This document shows positions 26,801-39,970 of a stretch of 64,000 nucleotides of DNA, piece by piece. A program made the position numbers and the translations under genes. How positions within the stretch are numbered: the stretch's first letter is position 1; each line of letters starts with the position of its first letter. Source of the DNA: Utricularia gibba (lineage: Eukaryota > Streptophyta > Magnoliopsida > Lamiales > Lentibulariaceae). Under the pieces are notes generated by a model, which was not told the origin of the DNA, made no database searches, and saw only the letters and a list, made by a program, of their open reading frames with translations. Location: positions 434,001-498,000 of the forward strand of contig NEEC01000015.1 in assembly GCA_002189035.1 (NCBI GenBank), written 5' to 3'.

Positions 26801-27484
26801 ATCGTCTCCTGGCAAACCTACACCAGACACGCCATCTGCATTGTGTTTTCCATATCTAAGATATACATTCTGCTTCCCGGATTTCAGATTCTGATTCTTC
26901 ACACGAACACCAGAAAAACTCCTCCTCGGTTTCTTCTTGATTGTTCTCCGCACTGACGGAGTAAAACTCGCTTCTCTACACTTCAAGATCATAGAAGCAT
27001 ATCTCTCACTGAACCAAGCATCACTCTTGCAATCATTTCCACCACCAAACCTCGCATCACTCAAGATATCTGCATCCATTTCTTCATCAGGAGCTGAAAA
27101 CAGCTCCTGCCCTTTGTTAATCTCACCATCATGTTCTTTCCCATTCTGCTTGCACCTTAAATCCCTATCCCAGTTACATAAGAAAATCCTCTTGTCTTTC
27201 TCCATCACATTCAGGTTTCCCTTTTCGCCAACTACAGTATCATCATTGTTATCAACTTGCTCTGTAATCCTAGAACCATAGCTACCGCCGCAATCATCGT
27301 ACCCACTCTTGAGACGTGGCCTGGAAACGGTTCTTGAAGAAAAAGGAGTCTGCATCAAGGAAGTACACGAAGTCCCAGGGTCTCTCAACACCCTCGCGGC
27401 CTTGCGAATTTGAGTGAGTTCTTTCTTCAGATGAAGGTTGCTTGGATAAATACCACCGCAAGAATCCTTGTTCACGGAACCCAT
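23803..27484 (-). CDS. STICHEL-like DnaX-type ATPase, frameshift near the end
   Basis: Plant STICHEL family protein related to bacterial clamp-loader gamma/tau (DnaX); STICHEL itself controls trichome branching. Exons: 27484-25355, 25259-25043, 24971-24468 and 24358 to the end, all in phase. The N-terminus has the family motif LHLKKELTQIRKAARVL, followed by a long Ser-rich low-complexity region. The clamp-loader core follows: RPILFDELVGQ, P-loop HGPRGTGKSST, zinc module CGVCKAC, FVIEECHLLP, and ILSRCQR with its arginine finger. A C-terminal region contains ELLELAMSS and LTEREVARLKQAL. As read, the frame stops at 23913. If one C is missing from the run at 23937-23941, it continues through PKWEDELNQEIK to a stop at 23803-23805, giving about 1135 residues, close to STICHEL-like 1. 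The core is certain; the C-terminal extension is probable. Confidence 0.88.
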
Positions 27485-29068
27485 TGCTTCAGAAACTCAG
27501 ACAACGCGGATCTGGAAAAGAAACAAAACCCAGAACGGCGTTTTCACTCCTACATTCCAATTGCAGAAAAAAAAAAAGACAATCTTCATTGTGCATTTCG
27601 AAAATGTTAAAACCCACCACACAGATCTGTCAAATTGTAATATCCGGCATTAATGACAAGGTGGGCTCTCGTCTATCTTCACCATGAATGCACGGACAGC
27701 TGCTTAACAGCTTGGTATCTAGACTGTTGAGTGGAAGGACAACGAATGGACATCACATAAACGAGAAGTAAACTCAACTGAACTCCACTCCCATCAACAT
27801 CTTCTCTACAAGAAAATGAATAGTAAAAGCTGTACCTTTCCTTCTGCGGAGCTCCCCCGGACAGCACTCGCCTTCGTGGGCCGCTTTATTGTCCGAGATT
27901 TGCTTCCTGATACCCAGTCCCATAACAAAATAAATAAGAAAAAACAAGTGGGATTCTTCCATTTGAGCTCTATGATTAACCTATCAACAACGAACTGCTT
28001 ACCTGTGAAGGCATGTGGCGTTCTGTGCTATGTTCTTAATAAAACAACAACAACAAAAGGTTCTTACACTACAACTCGATTTATTGTAAAGTTATTGCTA
28101 CTCACTCATCCAGTGTGAGAAGATGCTGAAACATATGGGATGCTTACAAATTAAGAAGCTATTCTTAAATGGGTAGGTCTGAATCATAGAGAGACAATTG
28201 ATTTCATGCTTTTGATCAAATCAAATCTTGGGTGATTCCATTTCCTTAAACGACAATCATCCAGTCGGATTGAGTTACAAAACCACTAAAAAAGCGTTAT
28301 TTTCTAGTGATTTCAGCTACGCCTTGCAGAATTGAAAAAGGGGTAAGGAATCACTACCGAACTTCGCTGCATTAAATGCAAGGTCATTCATATTCACACC
28401 ACGTCGCATATCGTTGGGAATTGGGATCAATCAGTGAATCAATCATTGATCTCCACCCTCCAAACCCATTAGCTACAAGCCCTCAGCAATTTAAATCATT
28501 GAAATTGGATCACAGATAGCTGTTCATGAGGTCCATGTATTGTTCAGTTAGTGTTCACTTCAACACAAACTACTGCACTAGTCTTGCTAGGGACAAGCTC
28601 TAGTGGTCCATACCACACTCACTCTTCAAGCTCATTAGATAGGAGTACTATGCAACTCAACAAACCAACCCCATTCAAAGGTTAAAAGATTGAATTCATC
28701 TCAAAGCTTTGCCATTTCTTTGAACTTACAAACATGGCTTTTGCCTTGTCCCTAACTGATGATGAACAAGGGATGTTTCTCAAGAAACCAATCTAGAAAC
28801 AGAACTGCACCTTAACTGTTAGCCTCTAAAGTTATAAAATTTATAGCAGCTTGCTTATCCATGAAACATGATGGATTAACTCTAGCATAACAGTTGGATT
28901 TAGTATATTTTGGTTCAGCACTTCGTGCTTTTTGGGCAATACACCGAAACAAAGATTTTGGACCTTTAGAGAAGAGTTGGTGTTCATGAACAATAGCATT
29001 AGTAATCCTGGACGGGTAAGAATTACCAACAACTGAAGCAGCTTATTGATCCATGTAACTTTGATGGA
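27485..29068. other. STICHEL-like upstream and Alfin-like 3' region
   Basis: This should hold the 5' UTR and promoter of the STICHEL-like gene and the 3' UTR of the Alfin-like gene. Only short open frames with no family resemblance occur. Confidence 0.6.
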
Positions 29069-30769
29069 CTAACCTCTAGCCCTCTTGTTGCTGCATGCAG
29101 GGCACTTGTACTGCTTGATATGTTCGGCCTTCGCTGGAGTAATCTTCACACATTTACCATGGAACCATCGTTCACATATATCACAACATATCCAGAACTC
29201 GTCGCTCGCATAGTTATCACCGCATGCCCCACACAATGTACCTCCCTGTTCATCCTCCTCTTCCTCTGCTTCTCCACCGCTCTCAGCCTCATCCCCTGTT
29301 ACAGGATTCGTGCTTGCTTTGGACTGGGATTCGATCGGCCTAGATGGCTGTAGAAACGAGAGTAAAGAAATAAACACTAAAATACCACATATCGATGAAA
29401 TTAAGATAGACAGGGCGACCCAGATGGATGGATACTTACATTTCTGCCAATATGTTTGCTCTTGCTGCTGTTATTTGGGCCAGAAGAAACGTGCTCTGTT
29501 ACCTGATTCGCAGCACCTGATGCAACTTCAAATACTGTTGGTAGTTCATTGATCATCTGGAAGAGTCTCTTCCTATGGAGATGAAAATTCAGTACAAGTT
29601 ATATGCTTCCAAGGACTAGCATGTAGACAGCGGACGAGGTGAAAATAAACAAGAGGCGCGGCTTTGCGAATATTCATCCACAAACTCGCTCAACAGTGGC
29701 AAAAGCAAACAAATAGATTGAAAATAAGCCGCAGCCCAAGTACATAGGTTTTCAGAATCATCTTCTTACAAAGTCATATGGATATCACACGTTGCATTGA
29801 ATAAATGGTACATAGTAGTAGAGCAAAAAAAAGGAGCTCTCAGCAATGATCCTACCCTAATAATTTCCCTAACACGTGAAGAAATGTTATGAAGTCGTGT
29901 GGATTCCAGTATGTGTACATTTTTTAAAAGACACCTACCGCTCAGCTTTTCCGAATCCAAAACGAGCACCAAAGTAGAATGCAACAGAGAGAAGCCATGA
30001 GTCACTGTGCACTGCAACAAGAGATAACCAGTCTTTTTCCTGCATGCCATCTCTCGCAAAATTTATTCCAAGTGCCGGCTCAGGCAGTTCAGGAGGCACT
30101 TCTTCGACAGGTAGATTCACCTCCCATGTCTCGTTTGGCAGCCCATAGAGACAAAGGTTTTCCTTTTCTATATAACATTAAAAAAAAAAAAGGATGAACA
30201 CAATGTGAAACATGCACAGTCGCAGAACAACTACTTCTAGACACATTATGCATAGACACAAACACAAGGCACTGGAAAACCACATGATGAGCAACTGCAC
30301 GTGCCTATGGTAAAGAGTGCATAACTTGCAATTCGCAGATAAACGAAAAATTGGAGCTTTAACAGTCATTAACAAATTCAGCAGCGTTTTTGACCGAACA
30401 TAACGATGATATAAGAAGATCCGAAGCAAGCGGCAACCGACAGTCAGTAAACCCACGAAAGCAACTCACCGGGATCACACTGCTGGTAAAATTTGTCAAC
30501 ATCTGAAACAGGGAGAACAAAAGATCAACATGAGAGTAAACTGATCCAAAAAAAGGCATTGTACACGAGCACTAAGAACAAATCCGATGTGCATGCTAAT
30601 GTTACAGGAAACTAAAGCCACTAAAGTGCAACACGTGCTGCATCACATTCCAGGCGGGCAACGAATACGTACCAAGTGTGAGAGCTTTGATTAACCCAGC
30701 CCTTCGGCCTTTGAAATCGTTGAAGACCTCATCAACAGTTCTGGGCCCATCTTGCGGAGTTCCCTCCAT
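29069..30769 (-). CDS. Alfin-like PHD-finger protein
   Basis: Plant-specific nuclear reader of histone H3K4me2/3. Exons on the minus strand: 30769-30673, 30502-30470, 30167-29939, 29572-29440 and 29347-29069, giving 256 residues. The N-terminal Alfin domain contains [58 protein letters not shown] and [19 protein letters not shown] variable acidic linker ([11 protein letters not shown]) is followed by a C-terminal PHD finger with the full Cys4-His-Cys3 ligand set (CGACG, CCDIC, WFHGKC, CPAC), ending NKRARG, a likely nuclear signal. The sequence is intact. The exact paralogue (AL1-AL7) cannot be fixed by eye. Confidence 0.95.
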
Positions 30770-32484
30770 TCCCAATTCTTCAACGCGAATTCAATCCCAA
30801 AGTACGATAATATCGAACAACCAAAACGAAGGCAAAGGTGAAATTGGATCGGTCGAAAAGGGTATCTATCATTGAAGACCAGAGCAAGGCCTTCTTCTTC
30901 TTCCTTAGAAGAAGCAGAACATCCCAAAAACCAATTTAACGGATTGGGGGTTGGGGATAGGGTTGTCAGACCGGCACCCGATTGGACAGGAATCTCCCAG
31001 ACAAATACATTAGCCGAATCTGAAGGAAGCAACGAGAATACCTTAGCAGGACGACGACTTCCCCAACCTTCCCTAATTCTCATTGTACGAAATAAAAAAT
31101 TACATAAATTTAATTAATTTTTAATTAATAAGAGAATCTGATTGGACCAGCACTTCCTGGTCGAAACTATCAAATAAAATGGGCACATTTTCCACATCAT
31201 GTCCAACTATTTAAACATGTGTTTAAATTGTATATATATTGAATATTTTATATTTAAATTATTAATCACACCTATACTCATCTCATACACATCAACATAA
31301 GAAGCTTAATTATTTTAATAAAATCAACCGAAAATTACTCCGCTGTTTTGCCTTGTGTTTCAAAAATGACAGTTAAATTACGATTTTACCATTTTGAACT
31401 GTGAATAGTTCATCAAATTTTTTCGATTAAATTCAAATCGTTTTAAAATATAAAAAAATGAATCATGATCCAATTATAATTCTATCATAATTCAATTATG
31501 ATATAATTATGGTTTAATATTTTTTTCATAAGAAAAATAGTTTTTTAAAAAAACGAGCAATTTAATCACCTTTTTATAATTTAAAACATGATTTTAGGTA
31601 TAATTTTAATATTCCTTGTAGTCAATTTACTATAATACCCCTACCACTCCCACAGGACACACAACCCGTGGTTGACGCGATGCGGATATAATATTTCTGT
31701 TTTAAATGATATTATAAAATATAGTTAAAACTTAATAAAATGAATTCAAATCATTATAAAATTGATTCAACAGAGTTTAACCATTTTTATAGGTATAATG
31801 CAGACTTTGGTGCTCGTCCTCATCTAAGGCAGGGCATTAAGTTTGGGGTACGGTCAGTGATTATAGGGTTATGGGGAGGGTGGGATAGGGTAGGGGCAGC
31901 CTCACCGAGTGTCCACATGCTGCCTCCAAGGGTAGGGCAGCCTCACCCAGGCTTGGTCAAACTCGCCGCTTCTGATGCAAACACGACGAAGACGTCTCTC
32001 TCTCCGAGGTCTTCTGCCAGTCGACTGTCGTTCCTGTCTTGTTACCACAATGGCGAACTCCATGGAGACAGCGTTTGTTTAGTACAAGACTCTCGTGTAA
32101 TGATTAGGGAACCCGACAGGCGATCAGCAGACGCCATGAAACTCGGTTGTTCCATTTGGATTACCAGATTGATGGCTTGTTGTTTAGTTTAAAGTCAACC
32201 AAACTACAAAAAGAAGCCGGCAGTAACGTGGGAATCCTTCATCCCCATTGACATTTTCTCTGTTATCCACCTGATCTGACACAATCCATGGATTTGGAAA
32301 GAAGAAGGTGCGAGTAAGAAATTCAGAACATTAAAAGTGTGGCAGGAACTGGGTGATTCGATTTTCATCATTTGAGGAGTATAAAGATGGATATCTGTCT
32401 GTATCAGGGCAATTCTTCTGCATTCATTCACAGAATGTATAATGAACCTGAAGATAACGTACAACTAAAAAAGAAGGATGCAGG
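30770..32484. other. Intergenic region with AT-rich and GC-rich blocks
   Basis: The Alfin-like 5' UTR and promoter lie at the left (to about 31100) and an AT-rich block at 31100-31750. A purine-rich patch at about 31800-32000 carries a short direct repeat, and the NAC 3' UTR lies at the right. An open frame of 150 codons on the plus strand (31740-32192) resembles nothing I know. Confidence 0.6.
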
Positions 32485-33697
32485 CTACTTGAAAAGGGCG
32501 GTGAAATCCTTACTTCCGTCATGTATGTCTTTCCAATCCCATGGATATGTAACATGGGATGATCCTGGGTTATCCGGCCCTGCCGTCATCGGTGTCGCCT
32601 CCGGCTGCGGCTGCGGAGTTGGGAAGTAGGAGACAAGGCTAATGGGGCCAACGGGAGTCGAAAAATGAGGGTTTTCATGGCTTTCTGCCTCGGGATGCCT
32701 GAAGCTGACGCCATTCACTAGCTTATGCAGATCATCGACGTTGGAATTCCGATAGATTGTCGAGGAGTTTGAAGAGCTAGAAGGGGGTTTGAAATGTGGG
32801 AAAGCCATGGTTTCTTCATCATCTTGCATTGATCTACTAGCTGCTTCCTGCTTAGCTGGAGGAGCTTGACTCATGGCTGGTTGTGAGCCTTTGGATCTCG
32901 GTATGGATCGTGGAATCGACGCATGATCTTCGATTCCCGGCCGTTTGTAAACCCGGCAAAGGGAGATCTCGGCCTGAAACCAACGCAAATAAATGTCTGT
33001 AGATTTAAGGATCTGAAAGAGGCAACAAGGTCCAAGGAACCATACCTTCTGGTGGCGTTCGGTTTCGTGAATAGGCAACCGGAACTCGTTCATCGTCCAC
33101 CCGGTTCGGATTCCTTTGGGGGCTTTTCCGGAGTAAAAAACAAGGGTTTTCTTGATTCCGATCGACCGCAAACTCTCGCTTCTTATCATTCTATCAGCTC
33201 CGGTCGCCTTCCAGTACCCCGACTTCGTCACGCGGTTCGGCCGATCCCCGTTCCTGTACTTCTTATCTCTGGGCACGTAGAAATACCATTCCTTCTCCCC
33301 AATCGCAGCCAAAGCTGAACGTTCATCTCGATTTGAGGGGATGTCTCAGCGCATTAGTCTTATAATTTTTAGATTTTTATAACTTAGAATTCAATTCAAA
33401 ATTTTGACTCAAGAATTCAATCCATAACGGCAGCATACCAGGAAGTTCCCAAGGATCGTATCGATACAGGTCCAAAAAAGTGATGAGTTCCACATTGAAG
33501 CGTTTGCCTTCGACCTTGCGACGGAGATAGAACTCGATGAGCTCCTCCTCCGTGGGATAAAACCGGAACCCCGGCATGACGGCGTCCTGCTCGTGCTCAT
33601 CCACCGGAGGAGCAGCAGCAGCTCGAGAGTGACGATCTTTATCATTGCTTTCTTCTTCCTGACGAGTGCTCATTAGACAAGTTGCTTCAATTGCCAT
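32485..33697 (-). CDS. NAC035: NAC transcription factor, NAC035/LOV1-like
   Basis: Nuclear NAC-domain regulator; its Arabidopsis relative NAC035 (LOV1) affects flowering time and cold response. Exons: 33697-33439, 33314-33046 and 32973-32485, giving 338 residues. The NAC domain (about 40-200) shows subdomains A-E in order: [75 protein letters not shown] with [14 protein letters not shown], and [12 protein letters not shown]. Intron positions match the standard NAC gene (after WELP and before the [11 protein letters not shown] block). The C-terminal half is the variable activation region, rich in Ser, Pro and Gln, ending DFTALFK. An alternative start is nine codons downstream. Confidence 0.93.
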
Positions 33698-34436
33698 ACA
33701 ACAGCAGCAGAAACAAACCCCTCAAAATCCCCCGATCTTCCCTTCCATGGTGGGTGAAGAAGAGATTCCAATTGGGAGAAGGAAGGAGAAAAGAAAGCAA
33801 GAAGCCCCAAGGAGATAAATAGCGGAAAGAGATTTGTGGCTGGTGTCCAGTGTCCACTAGTTAAAGAAGACTCTGTACCCTGAGTCAGCCCCCCTCCATC
33901 CCTCTCCTTTCCCTCAATGAAACAGCATCCATATCTAGGCTTAGTTGTGTGCTTTGTCATTAGCGGCATCGGAGACAGAAGAATTCAAAGAACCCAACAG
34001 GAAAGCATGTGACGTTGCCGTAAAAAAATATTCCTGAGGTCAGAAGATCAGTAAATAATGCCTTTCCAGTACAATCATAGCACCTCCTTCAGCATAATGT
34101 GAATCTAGGTTACGCAGAGGGGCATTCAGGAACAATAATTTCCCCATTTTCTTACAATATAATAAACCCTTATCTTATTGCACCTTCATCGCCATTCCCA
34201 TAACTGTCTCCTTGACCTGATACAAACCCCCACCGGCAGCGCCCTGGATGAACAAACCCTAAACGCCTCCACATGCAGAGATTAATTTGGATTTAACGTT
34301 TTTAAATAAAAACGGATAAAAAAAATTAAATGGGAAGATATGGAATTTTGTGGGACCCGCATGCATTCAACGCCGCGTGACGAGATGTGATTGGACCTTC
34401 TATGGGCGGCGGGGGGTTGGGTGTCCGAACTCACCT

Positions 34437-34444
34437 CACGTGTC
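34437..34444. promoter_or_regulatory. G-box/ABRE-like motif upstream of the NAC gene
   Basis: CACGTGTC combines a G-box core with an ABRE-like ACGTGTC, about 740 bp upstream of the NAC start. bZIP, bHLH or PIF factors bind such sites. A single motif of eight bases can occur by chance. Confidence 0.35.
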
Positions 34445-35167
34445 ATAAGTACACCAAATATTCATTATTATTATTACTTTTTTTCCCATTAATCGGTAAT
34501 TATTTCGTAATAAAAGGAAAAATCAATCGGTATTGTATATTCTAAACTATTTTGAGAAATAAATTATTAATGAAAAATAAGGGGGGAGAAGGTGTGTGAA
34601 AATAGGTTATAGAGTAAAGGCGGCAAGTGATTAGTACTCTTAATCTCGGTGTAATTAATTGTTAATCACCCTAAGCATTAATAATTAAGCGTAGATTAAA
34701 CCCAAAGGAGGCGTCCATGGTCACATAACTACAGCTCGTGACACAATCTAACAAGTCAATCAATCAATTTCAATATTTTAAAATCATGGAGTTAATATAA
34801 ATAAATCTAGGAATTGATTTAATGCATTTAAACAATAATTTTTAAATATAATTAAAAATTAATGATTTAAGTTATTATAAAAAATTAATTTAAACGCATA
34901 CTAAACTGGACAATGAATTCAATTTTTTTTAAAACACTGTTTGCTAGTTGAATTTGTTAATTTTTGGAATTGAAATATTGTCGAAATTATTAATCAAATT
35001 TAAATGATTTTTTATTTGATTTCTTTGAGATGGAGTGTAGTCATTTTCTACCTTTACCAAAAATTTTAACTGGGGCGAAAAGGGCAATCAAGGAACGATA
35101 ATTTTGTTTTATATTTCTTAGTGAAAAATTCCTAAACTATCCCTATCATATCGTAATAAAATCATCT

Positions 35168-35309
35168 TGGGCCCAAAACAAAGGCCTTTTAGTAGCCTAT
35201 ACGAAGGTCTTGAAAGACTTGGGCCTTTATGGGCTCCGGAAACGCGAGATATGAGCCGAACATATGGCCCATGAATCAGCGGAAAGGGAAAATGGGTACA
35301 CGAGGGTTT
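35168..35309 (+). promoter_or_regulatory. Site II boxes and telo-box of the RPL7A promoter
   Basis: TGGGCCCA at 35168-35175, TGGGCC at 35220-35225, GGCCCA at 35266-35271 and the telo-box half AGGGTTT at 35303-35309 all lie within 180 bp upstream of the RPL7A start. Site II plus telo-box is the known signature of plant ribosomal-protein promoters. Confidence 0.75.
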
Positions 35310-35347
35310 CTGCTGCAGCCATTGCGTTTCGCTTTGCTCAGAGGAAA

Positions 35348-36718
<1,371 letters not shown>

Positions 36719-37721
36719 AGGATCGTGTATGACAGCTCTTCCCTAGGCAGAACGCTTACTTAATCTCCCATATCATGTGATTTCAGTTTTGGTTCTTGTG
36801 TTCAGTTCTCAGCTTGCAACATGAAAAATTTTGGATTTTTACATCTGATATAAAACTTGAAGAGCGACTGAGGTGTTCATCAGGCGCAGATTTCGTTTCT
36901 TAACAAACGTATTACTGCATTGGTTTGGTGTTGTGTTCCTTTCAAGTTCATCTGCCTGTGTAACGTTTGGCTGGAAATTGAAGAAGCTCTCCAGGTGCTT
37001 CACTGACGTACGAATTGAAATGAAAACGCTTTAGTGGCGTGCAAATCCCCCAAAGACAGGCTTTTTATTCCTACGGTTGTTCTCTAAAATCGACTCCCGG
37101 TTTCAAGGTGCATTCAACTCATCAATGAACACGAAACCCTTTTTTAAGTGGGAGTCTGACGGATCTTGGGTTTGGTTCTGAACCTTTTGGGTTGATATCT
37201 TGGTGGGTAAGTTAACGAAATTTTCAGCTGACTCATTAATGGCGTTTAAAAGCAACTTCGATACCCGAAATCCGAAAGTGAAGGGGGTTGTTCAAATTGC
37301 AGAAGAATTTGAAACAGGGGCTCGTTTTCATATTCCCCTGGTTGCCCGCCTACTCATTTCCTTCAGAGGGTCAACTTCCCCTTGCTGCATATTTGTCTTC
37401 TTTTCCTACGGAAGGAAGAAAGACCGTTGTTGCAGGTAAAGAATCATTTTTGTGCAAGGAAATGATGCCTCGTTTTCTCGTTACATCTGCGAAGATTTGC
37501 TTTCTCCCCGCTTCTACTGGGGCCATTTTAGACGCGTTAGGATTTATAGGACTTTCTGGGTTCTGGGTCTTGCTTGAGATTGCAAAATTTACTGGTTCAA
37601 CACTTACTAGGGTTTTTCTTTTTGAGTTCACGGATGCAATGAACGCGCATCAGGAGAAGATGGGTTCGAGGTTTAATTTGTTTGTCTTGTTGGCAGGCCC
37701 GCCTTTGGTATCTCTTAGAAG
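36719..37721 (+). other. RPL7A 3' UTR and VTT-gene leader
   Basis: This holds the RPL7A 3' UTR, then the promoter and probably a spliced 5' leader of the next gene; an acceptor-like TTGGCAG at about 37691-37697 precedes its ATG. Short open frames at 37200-37750 look like leader noise. Confidence 0.5.
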
Positions 37722-39099
37722 ATGCCAGATTCAGAGTTGGGGTTGGAAATAAAGTGTGATAATACCGTTGTTCAAGTGAGGGAAGAAGGTGAGTGTGTGA
37801 GGTTGGTTGCGCCAAATGAACTAACAGTACCCGACGCCGGAGCAGAACCAACGGTTCAACCAAGAAGTAGGAAACTCACATGGTGGATCAAGGCAATTTC
37901 ATTGTTTGCCCTTGCTGTAGCTCTGTTTCTCATATTCATCAAATGGGGAATGCCAGCAATCGTCCGGAAGGTATTTTATCTTTTCAACATCCCTTTTTCT
38001 TTTTTTTTTTTTTCTCTGCATTTACCATCACCAAGAGAGATGCCTTGCAAACAACCTGTGACTACTTAGCTGTGAAGTTGGAAACGGAACTACAGATTCT
38101 GTTAAAAGAAGAAGATTCCAAGATACTTAAATCCATGAACAAGATCTTTCAGTAGAGTCTATGAAACAGAATAAAGTACAACTTAGAGCTTACAAGAGTA
38201 CCTGAGCTTTTTATCTGACTGGGATGTTGTTTCTCACTGTACATGTCCTTCTTATCAGATCGTTTTCCCACTATTGAGGTGGGAAGCCACTACATTTGGT
38301 CGTCCAGTGCTAGCAGTTATACTAGTAGCATCTTTGGCTTTGTTCCCCGTGTTCTTGATCCCTTCTGGTCCTTCCATGTGGCTGGCTGGGATGATCTTTG
38401 GATATGGCTTGGGTTTCTGCATAATCATGGCTGGGACAACCATCGGAATGGTCTTGCCTTATTTAATCGGCCTGCTGTTCCGTGAAAGAATCCATGTAAA
38501 CCTACCACCCTTTCCACATATATATAGTGTTGTTTATGGCCTTGCTGTACTGAATTTCTTTCTCTGGGCTTGTTTATCTGCTAGAGATGGCTAAAGAGAT
38601 GGCCTCAAGCTGCTGCTATGATTAGGCTTGTAGGCGAAGGAAGTTGGTACCATCAATTCAAAGTGGTTGCTCTCTTCAGAATCTCTCCATTCCCATACAC
38701 CATATTCAATTATGCAGTTGTGGTAACAAACATGAGATTCCAGCCATATGTGTGTGGTTCTGTGGCAGGGATGATACCAGAAGCATTCATATACATCTAC
38801 AGGTTCACCTTCTTTTTCTTACCAGCCACATTGGTGTGATGCTTCCTTACATTTCCTCAAATTGCAGCGGGCGTCTGATGCGGACGTTAGCTGATGCACA
38901 GTTCAAGAACCGCCATCTGACGCCGGTGGAAATCGTCTACAATGTGGTTGCCTCCGCCGGAGCGATTGCTGCTGTCATAGGTTTCGGTGTATACTCCAAG
39001 AAGGCGCTGGCTAAGCTTAAAAAGGTAGAGATGGGAGAGGATGGAGGGAAAGCTTCCCCTTGGATGAGCCAAACAGTAGCTGCAGACTGCCCTGTTTGA
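37722..39099 (+). CDS. TVP38/TMEM64 family membrane protein (VTT domain)
   Basis: Integral membrane protein of the SNARE-associated/DedA (VTT) superfamily; relatives act in Golgi or ER membranes, some as lipid scramblases. Exons: 37722-37970, 38259-38495, 38585-38802 and 38868-39099, giving 311 residues. After a cytosolic N-terminus of about 50 residues come a membrane span ([20 protein letters not shown]) and the VTT core with [20 protein letters not shown] and [20 protein letters not shown]. Next are [18 protein letters not shown] and [20 protein letters not shown], then a C-terminal span ([22 protein letters not shown]) and a short tail. The conserved R-x-SP-x-P motif is present. The sequence is intact; substrate unknown. 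Confidence 0.92.
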
Positions 39100-39970
39100 T
39101 TAACAAGTGATCAGTGCAGCTTACTAGAAACATAAAGTGTTGCTGTTCATAGACTGTTGACAAATACCTGATAGTGATGTTCAATGAAATTGAAATATGC
39201 TTAACAATCTATGCTCAGAAAAATCCTTCAAGTCCAGAAGAGAATCGATGCCCGGCCACCCAAAGCGCCCAGTTTGCTCAAATTTCTCTGCACCCGTCGA
39301 TTTGGGAATTAGGGCTATAAGAAAATTGGGGCTTCATTAGTCCTATGATAGGAATGCTACTTTTTTTTAATCTTATTAAATGATTAATTTTATCTTAATT
39401 TATAAATATATTGAGATTTTTCATGCTCAGTAATATATTACAAAAAACAATCTATATTATTTTATAAATATCATTATCAAATGTAACGTCTCAATTTTTT
39501 TATACAATATCTTATATTTTGGGTGTCCAATCTCTACGATTTTATGTTATTTATTTTTGATAAAAAAATTCCATGCAAAATTATAGAAAATTATCCTATA
39601 TAAATTGTCTATCTATTATATGGTAAGCGCCTGAAGTCTTGCACCCTCACGCCGGTCATTTCTGCACTTTCTTGAAAACTCATCATCGAGTTTTGTCCCA
39701 ACATAGATCATAGTTCCGTACATGGCAAAAAGCAAATATAATAATATAATAATAATTATTATTTTATGTTTCACTTTGAGAATATAAATATTAAAAAAAC
39801 TATTACATAAATACCAGAAAAGCCATTTTCATATGTATATATTTCCCAATACAAATCACACACAAACCCTCATTTAGTAATATTTATATTTAGAAATTTC
39901 TTTATAATGGAAAAAGGTGAGGGGGAGAAATCGGACAATTTACAAACGAAACTCGCGCCGCTCTGATCAA
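39100..39970. other. AT-rich convergent region
   Basis: These are the 3' flanks of the VTT gene (+) and the NPF gene (-). The 39360-39880 block is strongly AT-rich. Nothing coding is seen. Confidence 0.65.

Larger units (their letters stand above)
33698..35347. other. Divergent intergenic region, NAC to RPL7A
   Basis: This is 1.65 kb between two diverging genes. Next to NAC is its 5' UTR and promoter, the middle (34450-35100) is very AT-rich, and the right end holds the ribosomal-protein promoter. No coding region is seen. Confidence 0.65.
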
